Shown here: positions 31,893 to 40,081 of the stretch, in pieces | Layout of the letters: each line of letters opens with the position of its first letter | Numbering within the stretch: position 1 is the first letter of the stretch | Assembly: GCA_003021785.1 (NCBI GenBank) | Contig: PXQU01000007.1 | Span: forward strand, 36,750 to 78,340 | DNA: 41,591 nucleotides | Direction: 5' to 3' | DNA from: Halobacteriales archaeon QH_7_65_31 | Lineage (GTDB): Archaea > Halobacteriota > Halobacteria > Halobacteriales > Haloarculaceae | Made by a program: the position numbers and the translations under genes | Notes under the pieces: model-generated | The model's database searches: none | Seen by the model: only the letters and a program-made list of their open reading frames with translations | What the model was told of the DNA's origin: nothing

Positions 31893-32762
31893 TCAGTAGC
31901 AGCGCGACGCGACGCGCTCGTCGTAGAGCCGCTGGCACAGCGTCGTGATCGGGCCGGACCCGACGGCGATACCGTCGATGCTCCCGATCGGTCGAAGCTC
32001 CCACGTCGAGTTCGTCAGAAACGCCTCGTCGGCCTCGCGCACGTCTCGTAGCTCGTACTCGCCGACCTCGACGGGAAACGGCTCGTCGCGGGCGATATCG
32101 AGGACGTGCTCGCGGGTGATACCGGGGAGGAGTTCGCCGTGTGCCGGCGTCTTGAGCGTCCCGTCCGTGACGAAGAAGAGATTGCTCGTCGTTCCCTCCT
32201 GTACGCGACCGGACTGATCGCGGAGGAGGGCCTCGTCGGGCCGGTGCTCCTCGGTCGTCGCCCGCCGGAGTTCGAGCCGTGCCATGATTCCGTTCAGATA
32301 GTTGTGCGTCTTGGCGTCGGCGGGGACCGCGTTCGACGGCACGCGGCGCGTGGTGACGGTCTGGACGGTCGCGTGGTCGTCCCAGGTTCGCTCGCCGTCC
32401 GGGCCACCGCGGGGGAGCGGCTTCACCACGACGACGACCGTCGGATCGGTCGCTTCCTTCGGCGTGAGCTTCCCTGACTGGACGCCGCGCGTCACCGATA
32501 CCCGGACGTAGGCGTCAGCGAGCTCGTTCGCGGCGAGCGTCTCTGTGACCCGCTCGTCGATGTCCTCGGGGACGGCGTCGGCCATGCCGAGCGTCTCACA
32601 GGTCGCGTCGAGCCGGTCGCGGTGGGCGTCCCACGCGAACACCGTGCCGCCGTACGCGCGACAGGTCTCGAAGGCCGCGTCGCCGTAGCGGAACCCCCTG
32701 TCCTCGACGCTGACGGTGGCGTCCTCGCGCGCGACCAGCGCACCGTCGACGTGATACTTCAT
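31893..32762 (-). CDS. pabC: Aminodeoxychorismate lyase / class IV aminotransferase
   Basis: This 289-residue PLP enzyme has the fold type IV architecture. The N-terminal YHVDGALV and VEDRGFRYGDAAFET segments, the PLP Lys in DAKTHNYLNG, the EGTTSNLFFV motif and TNSTWELRPI fit PabC (forms p-aminobenzoate from aminodeoxychorismate) better than IlvE, but the families are close. The ATG at 32762 starts the fold; a longer frame to 33251 is antisense to the next gene. No pabA or pabB lies nearby. The divergent neighbour starts 75 bases away. Confidence 0.82.
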   Translation of the reverse strand: MKYHVDGALVAREDATVSVEDRGFRYGDAAFETCRAYGGTVFAWDAHRDRLDATCETLGMADAVPEDIDERVTETLAANELADAYVRVSVTRGVQSGKLTPKEATDPTVVVVVKPLPRGGPDGERTWDDHATVQTVTTRRVPSNAVPADAKTHNYLNGIMARLELRRATTEEHRPDEALLRDQSGRVQEGTTSNLFFVTDGTLKTPAHGELLPGITREHVLDIARDEPFPVEVGEYELRDVREADEAFLTNSTWELRPIGSIDGIAVGSGPITTLCQRLYDERVASRCY

Positions 32763-32837
32763 GCCGGACGGACGGGCGGAGGGTATCTTGCTCTGTCGGA
32801 CCGAGCGAGTGAAGGCCACGGCTCCCCCAGACGCGGT

Positions 32838-33344
32838 ATGTTCGCGGTCGTCGGCTGTTCGAACTGCGACGAGCTGTGGATCGTCGAGGGCCGGCCCGAC
32901 AGCACTCAGTGTCGCCGCTGTGGCACGCGCCGGCAGTTCTCGACGCTGAAGAAGTTCGCCGAGACTGAGACGGCGGACGCGGCCAAGAACGTCCGCTCGG
33001 TCATGAAACAGCGCCGAGCCGGCGACGACGCCGATCTCGATAGCTTCGCCGTGATGGGTGAGGACGCTGCCGATGCGGGCATCGACGAGAGCGACTATCT
33101 CGACGCGGTCGGCGTCGACAGCGCGGCCGTCGCGGAGGCCGGCGAGACCGGATCGAGTCGGTCGCTCTCGAAGCGCGAGGCGGTCGAGACAGCGATCGAC
33201 GAGCTGGACCGTCCGACGGCCGATGCGGTCGTCGCGTTCGCCGCCGAGCACGGTGTCGAGCGTGACTACGTGGAGCGAGCGCTCGACAAGCTGGAGCGAG
33301 GCGGGGAGATAACGGAATCAGGGGGTGAGTACCGCAGCCTGTGA
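32838..33344 (+). CDS. DUF5817-like protein with N-terminal zinc ribbon
   Basis: This is a 168-residue protein with a zinc ribbon at the N-terminus (GCSNC and CRRC), the sequence ELWIVEGRP between the Cys pairs, a charged middle and a C-terminal winged-helix-like segment (KREAVETAIDEL, then VERALDKLERGGEI). This matches what I remember as the haloarchaeal DUF5817 family. Zinc ribbon plus winged helix suggests nucleic-acid binding. Its TGA overlaps the GTG of the membrane protein that follows. Confidence 0.8.
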   Translation: MFAVVGCSNCDELWIVEGRPDSTQCRRCGTRRQFSTLKKFAETETADAAKNVRSVMKQRRAGDDADLDSFAVMGEDAADAGIDESDYLDAVGVDSAAVAEAGETGSSRSLSKREAVETAIDELDRPTADAVVAFAAEHGVERDYVERALDKLERGGEITESGGEYRSL

Positions 33345-33784
33345 GCGACGAGCGAACGAACGAGAGTGACGACTGGGACCCCGACCCCGAGTGGGACGAC
33401 CCCGGGAGCGGGGGCGAGCCGGTCGGGTGGCCCTCGCTGTCCGATCTCGACCCGGTCTCCGTCGTCGTCGGAACCATCGTTGGGGTCGCCGGACTGCTCT
33501 TGTTCCTCCAGCCGACGGTCCGGGTCATCGAGCTGTTCGGAGCGCGGATACCGACGTTCGTGCTCTCGTCGGGCGTCCTGTCGCTCGGCTTCGCGGTCGG
33601 TGCGCCGGCGTATCTCCGGCGCGGCTACCGGGTCCGCGGCGTCGCTCACGCTATCGGTGCGGTCGGGTTCGGCGGGCTCTTCTTCGCCGCCGGCTTCGGG
33701 AGTCTCCTCCTGCTGTGGGCCGGGCTGGCCGTCGTCATCGGCGGCGTCCTGTTTCTCGCCGCCGAGTCGCGGAAGTTAGAGTGA
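33341..33784 (+). CDS. Four-helix membrane protein, function unknown
   Basis: This is a 147-residue protein. An acidic, Pro/Asp-rich N-terminal tail of about 35 residues is followed by four predicted helices (VVVGTIVGVAGLLLFLQP, FVLSSGVLSLGFAVGAPAY, AIGAVGFGGLFFAAGF, LLWAGLAVVIGGVLFLAA). No domain was recognised. Translational coupling (GTGA) to the DUF5817-like gene suggests joint function. Confidence 0.75.
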   Translation: MSDERTNESDDWDPDPEWDDPGSGGEPVGWPSLSDLDPVSVVVGTIVGVAGLLLFLQPTVRVIELFGARIPTFVLSSGVLSLGFAVGAPAYLRRGYRVRGVAHAIGAVGFGGLFFAAGFGSLLLLWAGLAVVIGGVLFLAAESRKLE

Positions 33785-33796
33785 GGACGTAGAGCG

Positions 33797-34861
33797 TCAG
33801 GGCGCGATACCGCCAGCGGTACGCGTTATCGCGTACAGCACGAACGACGAGAGCCAGTGTGCGCCGCCGTACGCGTCGGTGAAGGCTCGCGACAGCCCGG
33901 CGTCGAGATGACGGGTCGCAGACGCGTTCAGGGACTCGGTCTCACGGTCGAGCGTGTCCGCGACGCCGGCGAGACACCACGCCCGCGAGAGGTTCAGACC
34001 GACGAGATGGAGCGCGTGTCCATCGGACTCGTCGGGCGCGACCGCGACCGGCTCCGGGAGCGCGTCACCGTTGGTCGCCAGCCCCGGCAGGAAGCCGTCG
34101 AACCACTCGGCGAACGCCTCGGGACGTAACACGCGCCGGAGAAGGTCCGCCTCCGCGAGCGCGGGCGAGAGGAAGTCGTAACCGAGCGGTTCGTACGCGA
34201 GCGGTGCGTCGGTGTCGTCGAGATAGAGCCGGCGTGCAGTCCGGCGGGTCGCGGCCGCGAGGTCGTCGTTGCCGACGACGGTCGCGTAGTCGAGGACAGC
34301 AGCGAGCGCGAACGCCGAGTTGCCGTGCGTGCCGACCCGAATCGGTCGCTCGCGGGACAGCACCCGGGCTTCGACGAGCTCGACGAGCCGCGTTTCAAGC
34401 GGGCGGAGCGTCTCGCGCCACGTCTCGGCGGCAGCGTCGTCGAACAGGTGAAGCTCGGCGGCCAGCCGGAGGAGCCACGCCCAGCCGTACGGCTGCTCGA
34501 AGGACTCGTTGCCGTCAAAATAGTCGAGTTCGCCCGCGACCGCTTCGTCGGTGAGTCGATCGTCGAGACCGCGGCGTATCTCAGCGGCGTCGGGGTGGTC
34601 GGGGACGAGCCGGAGCAGCCGGACCAGCGTCCAGTGGCTGTGGACCGCCGAGTGCCAGTCAAAACAGCCGTAAAACACCGGGTGGTCGCGCGTCGGGGAG
34701 ACGGTCTCCTCGGCGGATTCGACCGCACCGATCCAGTGCGGGTACTCGGTCTCGACGCTGTCGAGCGGGTGCTGGGCGAGCGCCGAGTGAGCGTCGTCCG
34801 GGATCGCGTCGGCGTCGCCCGACAGCAACGTCCGCGTATCGACCGATTCGAACGGATTCAT
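33797..34861 (-). CDS. DUF2891-like protein
   Basis: This is a 354-residue predominantly alpha-helical soluble protein, with HPVFYGCFDWHSAVHSHW near residues 60-77. That motif is the hallmark I remember for DUF2891, an (alpha/alpha) barrel-like family of unknown function. A second conserved His/Asn region is RVGTHGNSAFAL. The helical-toroid look recalls terpenoid- or sugar-processing barrels, but no catalytic role is established. It lies 129 bases downstream of the large lipoprotein on the same strand. Base composition is the normal GC-rich type, unlike that neighbour. Confidence 0.85.
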   Translation of the reverse strand: MNPFESVDTRTLLSGDADAIPDDAHSALAQHPLDSVETEYPHWIGAVESAEETVSPTRDHPVFYGCFDWHSAVHSHWTLVRLLRLVPDHPDAAEIRRGLDDRLTDEAVAGELDYFDGNESFEQPYGWAWLLRLAAELHLFDDAAAETWRETLRPLETRLVELVEARVLSRERPIRVGTHGNSAFALAAVLDYATVVGNDDLAAATRRTARRLYLDDTDAPLAYEPLGYDFLSPALAEADLLRRVLRPEAFAEWFDGFLPGLATNGDALPEPVAVAPDESDGHALHLVGLNLSRAWCLAGVADTLDRETESLNASATRHLDAGLSRAFTDAYGGAHWLSSFVLYAITRTAGGIAP

Positions 34862-34990
34862 GCCCGTACTGGTCGCGGGACGGGTATCGTTCTGACGGTC
34901 GCGTGGGTCACAGTCTCAGTAGCGAATGAGACGTCAATCGGAGTAAACGCTACTGCTGCCCGCTTACCGATTCCATAACAAAATTTATTA
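34862..34990. other. AT-rich spacer after the large lipoprotein gene
   Basis: The sequence just after the lipoprotein stop carries AT- and T-rich runs (34975-34996) that would serve as an archaeal oligo-T terminator for the minus-strand transcript. Nothing else was recognised. Confidence 0.4.
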
Positions 34991-37900
34991 TTACAGATCG
35001 ATTGTATATCTGCCGCGTCCGTCGTCTACAGACAGCGAATCACGATACTTACCATCGATGTACACCTCTGCATTGATACCGCCCTCAACCGGCTGACCAG
35101 TTATAGATACCGCTTCAATTTCTTCCGCAGTATCTAGTGCTGTCGTCGGGATATAGATCGTCGTTGCGTCTTCGATGCCACCGAACCAGCGGAATTGTTC
35201 GGTGTCCCACTGTCCGGGTTCGTACACGCCTCGTTTATAAGCTGGTTCGTTTCTGAGATCACCTATATCGAATTGATACTCCTCAGTGGACGTCACGAGA
35301 CCCATTCTGAAACATGCAAGTCCAAGCTTTCGCGCATGTTCTTCAGGGATATCCGGATTTATGTCCGATTCGAGTCTGAGCGAATCGTACCTGAGCTCAA
35401 GACGAGTGAACGCCTCCTCGTTGGTCTCGAGCTGTTCTGCAAAATAGTACCACGTTGAGGCCCGAGCACCGTCCGGTCTGATAAGGTAAAACCCCATTAC
35501 ATCGTCAAGTCCTGGCCCGTTTTCAAATGTTGATTCCAGCCGCTGTTCAATTCTGGGGTCAAGGCTAACAACCTCTCCATCGATAATAACCTCGTTATCA
35601 TACGTCTGCCAAAACAGGACGTAAGGGCTTCCCCAGTCGAGGGCCTCCTCTGTTACCACCCGAGTGGCACGCATGGATTCGTCGATGCCGTTCTGACGTA
35701 TTGGAAGCCCGTATTCGCTGGGGAAGACAACGCGGGCATTCGCGCCGTAGACAGATTTCACGTATTCGTTTGCATTTGGAGACTGGTTCTCGATATAACT
35801 GAGTGTGTTAGAAACGAGGTCACGGCCATCGGTTTCGAATGTGCTCATGTTGGCAGCAGTTGCACACAGGTCCCATGCGGAGTAGGCAACAAGGTCGACA
35901 GGTAGATCCGGAAGGATTGTGTTTACAATCCAGTTAATCCCGTCCTCACGGGCCTCAAGTACCCGATTGATCTCAACAGCATGTAGTACAGCCACATCGC
36001 TTTCAACTGCTTGTCTCGCTCGCTCGATACCACGTTGCCGTGCACTCCACCACCGTTTCGCCCGTTGAAGCGTGTCTGGATCGATGGGACCGTCTTTGCC
36101 CCCTCCACCAGCGAGCAGCCAGTCACCCTCCCAGTTGCTGAGGACGATCTCTATTCCAGTCCCGTCATAGGTTTCGAGCAGATATCGCGTCAGTCGCTCG
36201 TACGACTGTACGACTTCGGTTTCGTGATCTTGATTGAACCGGCTAACGAAGTACCCCCACCCGTGTTTTTCAGCCCCGCTGGTGTAGGCTGTTGAGTTGA
36301 ACACATACGCGTTGAACTCGCGGTTCAGAAGTTCCCTGAACGGATCGGACCTGAATACCTCAACCTGTGAGTCGAACTCGGGCCAATCGTGAAACGGGTA
36401 CTGTTTCTCAATACCGTACGACCAGCCTTTGAATACACGAGATCCGACGTTCTCAAGAGCTGCTGCCCCCTCGTTTACGATGTCGTACTCATCTGCGTGA
36501 AATCGGTACTTTGAACCGACGTGAGTGGCCCCGAGTCGGTTTTCGATTGCTCGAAGAATAGTCGTTACCTCAGTAACGACCTCGCCGTCGACGATCCCAA
36601 ACGTGAGCTCGTCGCCAGCGTTGAGCGAGCGATCGAGTTCGAACGTCCGGGTTTGCTCTGCCGGAAGGTCATCCTTAGTAATAGATGTCGGTCCGGAAAG
36701 TGTGAATTCACGCTCGCGTCGACCTATGGAGTCACCGGTGTCAGCCACGATCGAGAGTGAGCCGTCGGAAAATGGCTGGCCGAGTTCGAGAAGGTATTCG
36801 GAGATATCGATGCTGACCGTGACTTCAGTGTCGCCGGCAGCCGGCCGTTCAGCGAATTTGAGGCCAATATTATCGCCGTTTCGAACCCGAATCGGGCGAA
36901 ATTCATCCGATCTTATGTGTTGATTATGGAACTGGTAGATGTCACGCCTAATCCAGTTTGGCACTTCGTGTCCGGTGTGTTCATATACCGGTAACTGTGC
37001 GTTCGCCTCTGCGCGCTCGTACACCTCACGGCAGACAGACATCCGGTCTTTCTGCATATCTCTGCCGTAAACCTCGAGTGCAAGCTCACGGAGCTCCGGG
37101 TTCCAAGCGGTATCGGACGGTATCGTATCGCTCTCGTCTTCGGCGCCAAGGTAGAGGAACTGCGGCGTTTCTTGCCACGCATTACGATCAAATGTACTTC
37201 CCGTGAGATCCTCAAGATCAGTGATACCAACCTGATAGCGGAGCGTTCGACCGTCATACTCTCTTACAGGGAGAATCGCAGTCCCGTTGATGCCGCCGGC
37301 GGTTGCACATGCGACCCGATCTGGATGCAGTGCGGTAAACCGGTTGGTGAAGTTCCCGGCAGCACCGAATCCGTCCATGTGAACCTCGGGAGGTGAATCG
37401 TAATCAAGTGATTGTGCCAGCGAAGCCCGGAAGTGATCGATCATCGCCAGTAGCTGCTTGTCGATCCGATTGAGATCGCCCTCGCTGATCCCACTGACGC
37501 CGAACGTTTCACCATCGATCTCAAGCGTCTCTCTGTCGAGTCGATGGGTATACGGAAGGTCTCGTGCCGGACTACCGTCAGGACGAGGAAACGTCGGAAC
37601 GAGCAACGGAAGGCCAAGCTCGGCAGCCGTTGATCGAGCGACGCCGGATTCGCTTGAGATGTAGTCTCTGGCAGCACCGATATGATCGCTAAGAGCATCG
37701 GTTCGTTCTTCGGTGTTGTTCGGACTAACGAATATCGGGCCACTATCACGGCGACTGTTCTGCTCAGGAATGTAGACGAAGTACGGGACCGCAAACCCAC
37801 CCGCGGGCTGTGCGTCAATCAGTTGCACTTCTCCCGGTGTCAACTCAGCTACGACCGGATTAGCTTGGAACTCAACAGTTTCAGCTGGTTCGTCAGCTCC

Positions 37901-38341
37901 ACGCGGAACAAACCGAACTGTCAGTATCTGCTCTTCAACGAGGTTCTCTGAAAAGGTAAATTCGAAGTTTGTGAGTGACTCGTCAGCAGAGATCTGGACT
38001 GATCCGTGCGTTTCTCCGTCCCACCGGATATCGAGCCTCCCGTCGGCGTTTGCGTCGAACTCTTCGATAATAACCGAACCAGTAGCAAAACTGTCTTCAT
38101 CGACAGAGAGTGTGGTATCAACGGCCGACTCTTTCGTAGTATCTGGGTCCTGATCCGGTGACTGACCTTCTTCGTCCTCCTCGTTGGCATTGGAACCGGA
38201 TGTGCTATCCAGACCTAAGCAACCAGCCGTTGATGATGTTCCAGCGACGATACTCGTAAGGATCGTCCGTCGATTCAATAGCTCGTGCGACCGGATTAGT
38301 GATAGAAGACAGTCATCGTCACTCGGTGAATCATCCGGCAT
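34991..38341 (-). CDS. Large Tat lipoprotein: degenerate esterase-like domain plus glycosidase-like domain
   Basis: This is a 1116-residue exported lipoprotein. A twin-arginine signal (NRRTIL, residues 23-28) leads to lipobox Cys41 (STAGC), and an acidic linker follows. Residues about 75-170 look like a beta-sandwich. Residues about 180-480 follow the alpha/beta-hydrolase pattern of extracellular esterases (VPTFPRPDGSP, the elbow DGFGAAGNFTNRF, HPDRVACATAGG, then HTGHEVP). At the elbow the usual nucleophile Ser is G326, so this domain is probably inactive. Residues about 600-1000 look like a TIM-barrel glycosidase, with candidate acids E738 (SNWEGDW) and E876 (FPSEYGLP) and a late YVLFWQTYDNE. 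The last 100 residues add a beta domain. Base use is AT-richer than in its neighbours, pointing to acquisition. Confidence 0.75.
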   Translation of the reverse strand: MPDDSPSDDDCLLSLIRSHELLNRRTILTSIVAGTSSTAGCLGLDSTSGSNANEEDEEGQSPDQDPDTTKESAVDTTLSVDEDSFATGSVIIEEFDANADGRLDIRWDGETHGSVQISADESLTNFEFTFSENLVEEQILTVRFVPRGADEPAETVEFQANPVVAELTPGEVQLIDAQPAGGFAVPYFVYIPEQNSRRDSGPIFVSPNNTEERTDALSDHIGAARDYISSESGVARSTAAELGLPLLVPTFPRPDGSPARDLPYTHRLDRETLEIDGETFGVSGISEGDLNRIDKQLLAMIDHFRASLAQSLDYDSPPEVHMDGFGAAGNFTNRFTALHPDRVACATAGGINGTAILPVREYDGRTLRYQVGITDLEDLTGSTFDRNAWQETPQFLYLGAEDESDTIPSDTAWNPELRELALEVYGRDMQKDRMSVCREVYERAEANAQLPVYEHTGHEVPNWIRRDIYQFHNQHIRSDEFRPIRVRNGDNIGLKFAERPAAGDTEVTVSIDISEYLLELGQPFSDGSLSIVADTGDSIGRREREFTLSGPTSITKDDLPAEQTRTFELDRSLNAGDELTFGIVDGEVVTEVTTILRAIENRLGATHVGSKYRFHADEYDIVNEGAAALENVGSRVFKGWSYGIEKQYPFHDWPEFDSQVEVFRSDPFRELLNREFNAYVFNSTAYTSGAEKHGWGYFVSRFNQDHETEVVQSYERLTRYLLETYDGTGIEIVLSNWEGDWLLAGGGGKDGPIDPDTLQRAKRWWSARQRGIERARQAVESDVAVLHAVEINRVLEAREDGINWIVNTILPDLPVDLVAYSAWDLCATAANMSTFETDGRDLVSNTLSYIENQSPNANEYVKSVYGANARVVFPSEYGLPIRQNGIDESMRATRVVTEEALDWGSPYVLFWQTYDNEVIIDGEVVSLDPRIEQRLESTFENGPGLDDVMGFYLIRPDGARASTWYYFAEQLETNEEAFTRLELRYDSLRLESDINPDIPEEHARKLGLACFRMGLVTSTEEYQFDIGDLRNEPAYKRGVYEPGQWDTEQFRWFGGIEDATTIYIPTTALDTAEEIEAVSITGQPVEGGINAEVYIDGKYRDSLSVDDGRGRYTIDL

Positions 38342-38695
38342 GATACGTGTTATAGATATTCGACAACGATTATTATTCTTTTGTTTTATTAAATATGTCT
38401 AATATTTCTTCCAGCTGGCTCAGCGATCTGAGTTAGCACGTCTGCAAGCTGGTACACTTAGTCGGATAAGACGACCGTATATGTAATCCCATCTCCGGAA
38501 GGATCCTAGCGTAACTGTTCGGTTCAACGGACTGGGAACCGTTGAACCGACGTTCAAACTATGGAACGCACCACATGCAGAGGCCAGTCTACTACTCGGC
38601 GAGTATCGTTAACAACGAGTACAGAATGTACAACGGGCGAGGGCAGTTTATGTTCAAATGAGTGTTCACAGTCCGTATCGAGTCGTAGGTTCGCG
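38342..38695. other. Intergenic region between hmgA and the large lipoprotein gene
   Basis: These 354 bases hold no gene. The left part (38345-38400) is strongly AT-rich and contains TATA-like boxes for the lipoprotein gene (minus strand). The centre holds a perfect inverted repeat (38519-38550). Several smaller palindromes occur around 38595-38620. Confidence 0.6.
38519..38550. repeat. Perfect 12-base inverted repeat downstream of hmgA
   Basis: TCGGTTCAACGG (38519-38530) and CCGTTGAACCGA (38539-38550) are exact inverted repeats with an 8-base loop. Lying about 145 bases past the hmgA stop, it could be a transcript-end hairpin, a protein-binding site or the scar of a mobile element. No flanking target duplication was seen. 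Confidence 0.6.
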
Positions 38696-39946
38696 CTACC
38701 GACCCAGCTCCTCGTGAGCGCTCGCCAGATTCGAGGAGGCGAGCGCGCCGAGCAGCGAGAGCTCCCCGCCGAGTGCGGCGGTCGCGATGATCTCAGCGAG
38801 CGCGTCGGCGTTTGAGCCGGCGGGGTCGCCACCGCCACGCACCCCGATCACATCGAGCGATTCCGCCTGCGTCGGGAGCGTCGTCCCGCCGCCGACCGTG
38901 CCGACTTCGAGCGAGGCGATAGAGAGGGAGGCGTAGAGGGTGTCGCCGTCGTCGCGCACGTCGGCGGTCGTGATGGCGTTGCTCCCCTCGACGACCTGCG
39001 CGATGTCCTGTCCGGTCGCGAGGAAGGCCGCAGCGATGGTGTTGGCGGCGTGAGCGTTGAACCCCAGCGAGCCGGCTTTCGCACTGCCGACGAGATTCTT
39101 GCGTGTGTTCGCCTCGGCGATCGCTTCGGGCGTCGTGTTCAACACGTCGGCGACCGTCTCGCGCGAGAGCGTCACGTCGGCACTGACGGTGCGGCCGCGG
39201 CCGTTGACGGCGTTGACGGCGGCGGGTTTCTTATCGGCGCAGAGATTCCCCGAGAGCGCGACGAGTTCAGCGGGCGTCTCCGCCTCGATCCGTGCTGCGA
39301 CCTCCCGCGTGGCGATGGTGGCCATGTTCATCCCCATCGCGTCCTTCGTGTCGTAGGCGAACCGGACGAAGACGCTGTCACCGACGACGTGCGGGGTTGC
39401 ACTCGTGAGTTCGCCGTGGCTCGTCGTCGATTCGGCGGTCTCGGCGAGCGCGTCGGTGTGCTCACGGACCCACGCCGCGACCGCGGCGGCCTCGCCCACG
39501 TCGGCGACCCGGAACACCGGCGCGCGCGTCATCGCGTTCTGGAGGACGCGAGCCGTCGCGCCGCCGTCGCGTCGTATCGCCGCACAGCCGCGATTGACCG
39601 ACGCGAGTAGCGCGCCCTCGGTCGTCGCGAGCGGGAGATACCGCTGGCCGGAGACCGCGCCGCCGTCCGTCTCGGCATCGTCGTCGTTGATCCGGATCGG
39701 CCCGACCATCCCCATCGGAACCTGTGCGCCGCCGATGAGGTTCTCGACGGCGGTCTCGGTCGCCCGCTCGGCGTCGAAGCTGTAGTCGGCGACGGTCGCC
39801 AGCTCAGTATCCGTCTCGTCGGCGAGGAGTCGCCGGCGGGCAGCGGCGGCGGTGGCGGCGTCGGCCTCGTCGTCGAGCTGGTGCAGTCGGAGGTCGCCGT
39901 CCTGAACGCGCCGGGCGAGCGTCTCCGGGGTCGGTGTCTCAGTCAT
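38696..39946 (-). CDS. hmgA: 3-hydroxy-3-methylglutaryl-CoA reductase
   Basis: This 416-residue class I HMG-CoA reductase makes mevalonate, the committed precursor of archaeal isoprenoid lipids. Motifs are ENLIGGAQVPMGMVGPI, TTEGALLASVNRG with the catalytic Glu, KDAMGMNMAT, ADKKPAAVN with the catalytic Lys, and NAHAANTIAA with the His and Asn near the C-terminus. It is also the target of statin-type inhibitors used in haloarchaeal genetics. The ATG at 39946 begins the family homology; the longer frame to 40063 has an unrelated leader. It has its own spacer on each side and is probably monocistronic. Confidence 0.96.
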   Translation of the reverse strand: MTETPTPETLARRVQDGDLRLHQLDDEADAATAAAARRRLLADETDTELATVADYSFDAERATETAVENLIGGAQVPMGMVGPIRINDDDAETDGGAVSGQRYLPLATTEGALLASVNRGCAAIRRDGGATARVLQNAMTRAPVFRVADVGEAAAVAAWVREHTDALAETAESTTSHGELTSATPHVVGDSVFVRFAYDTKDAMGMNMATIATREVAARIEAETPAELVALSGNLCADKKPAAVNAVNGRGRTVSADVTLSRETVADVLNTTPEAIAEANTRKNLVGSAKAGSLGFNAHAANTIAAAFLATGQDIAQVVEGSNAITTADVRDDGDTLYASLSIASLEVGTVGGGTTLPTQAESLDVIGVRGGGDPAGSNADALAEIIATAALGGELSLLGALASSNLASAHEELGR

Positions 39947-40081
39947 ACTGGAATGTCGAAGCGACGGCTCAAACCGTTTTGCATCCGGCTCAGTCACAGA
40001 GCGTTCGGCGGAGTCGCCGTGTCGCGAGCACCGGTGGGCGCTGTCCGACACGTCACGCCACACGAATCTTCGGCGAAACGA

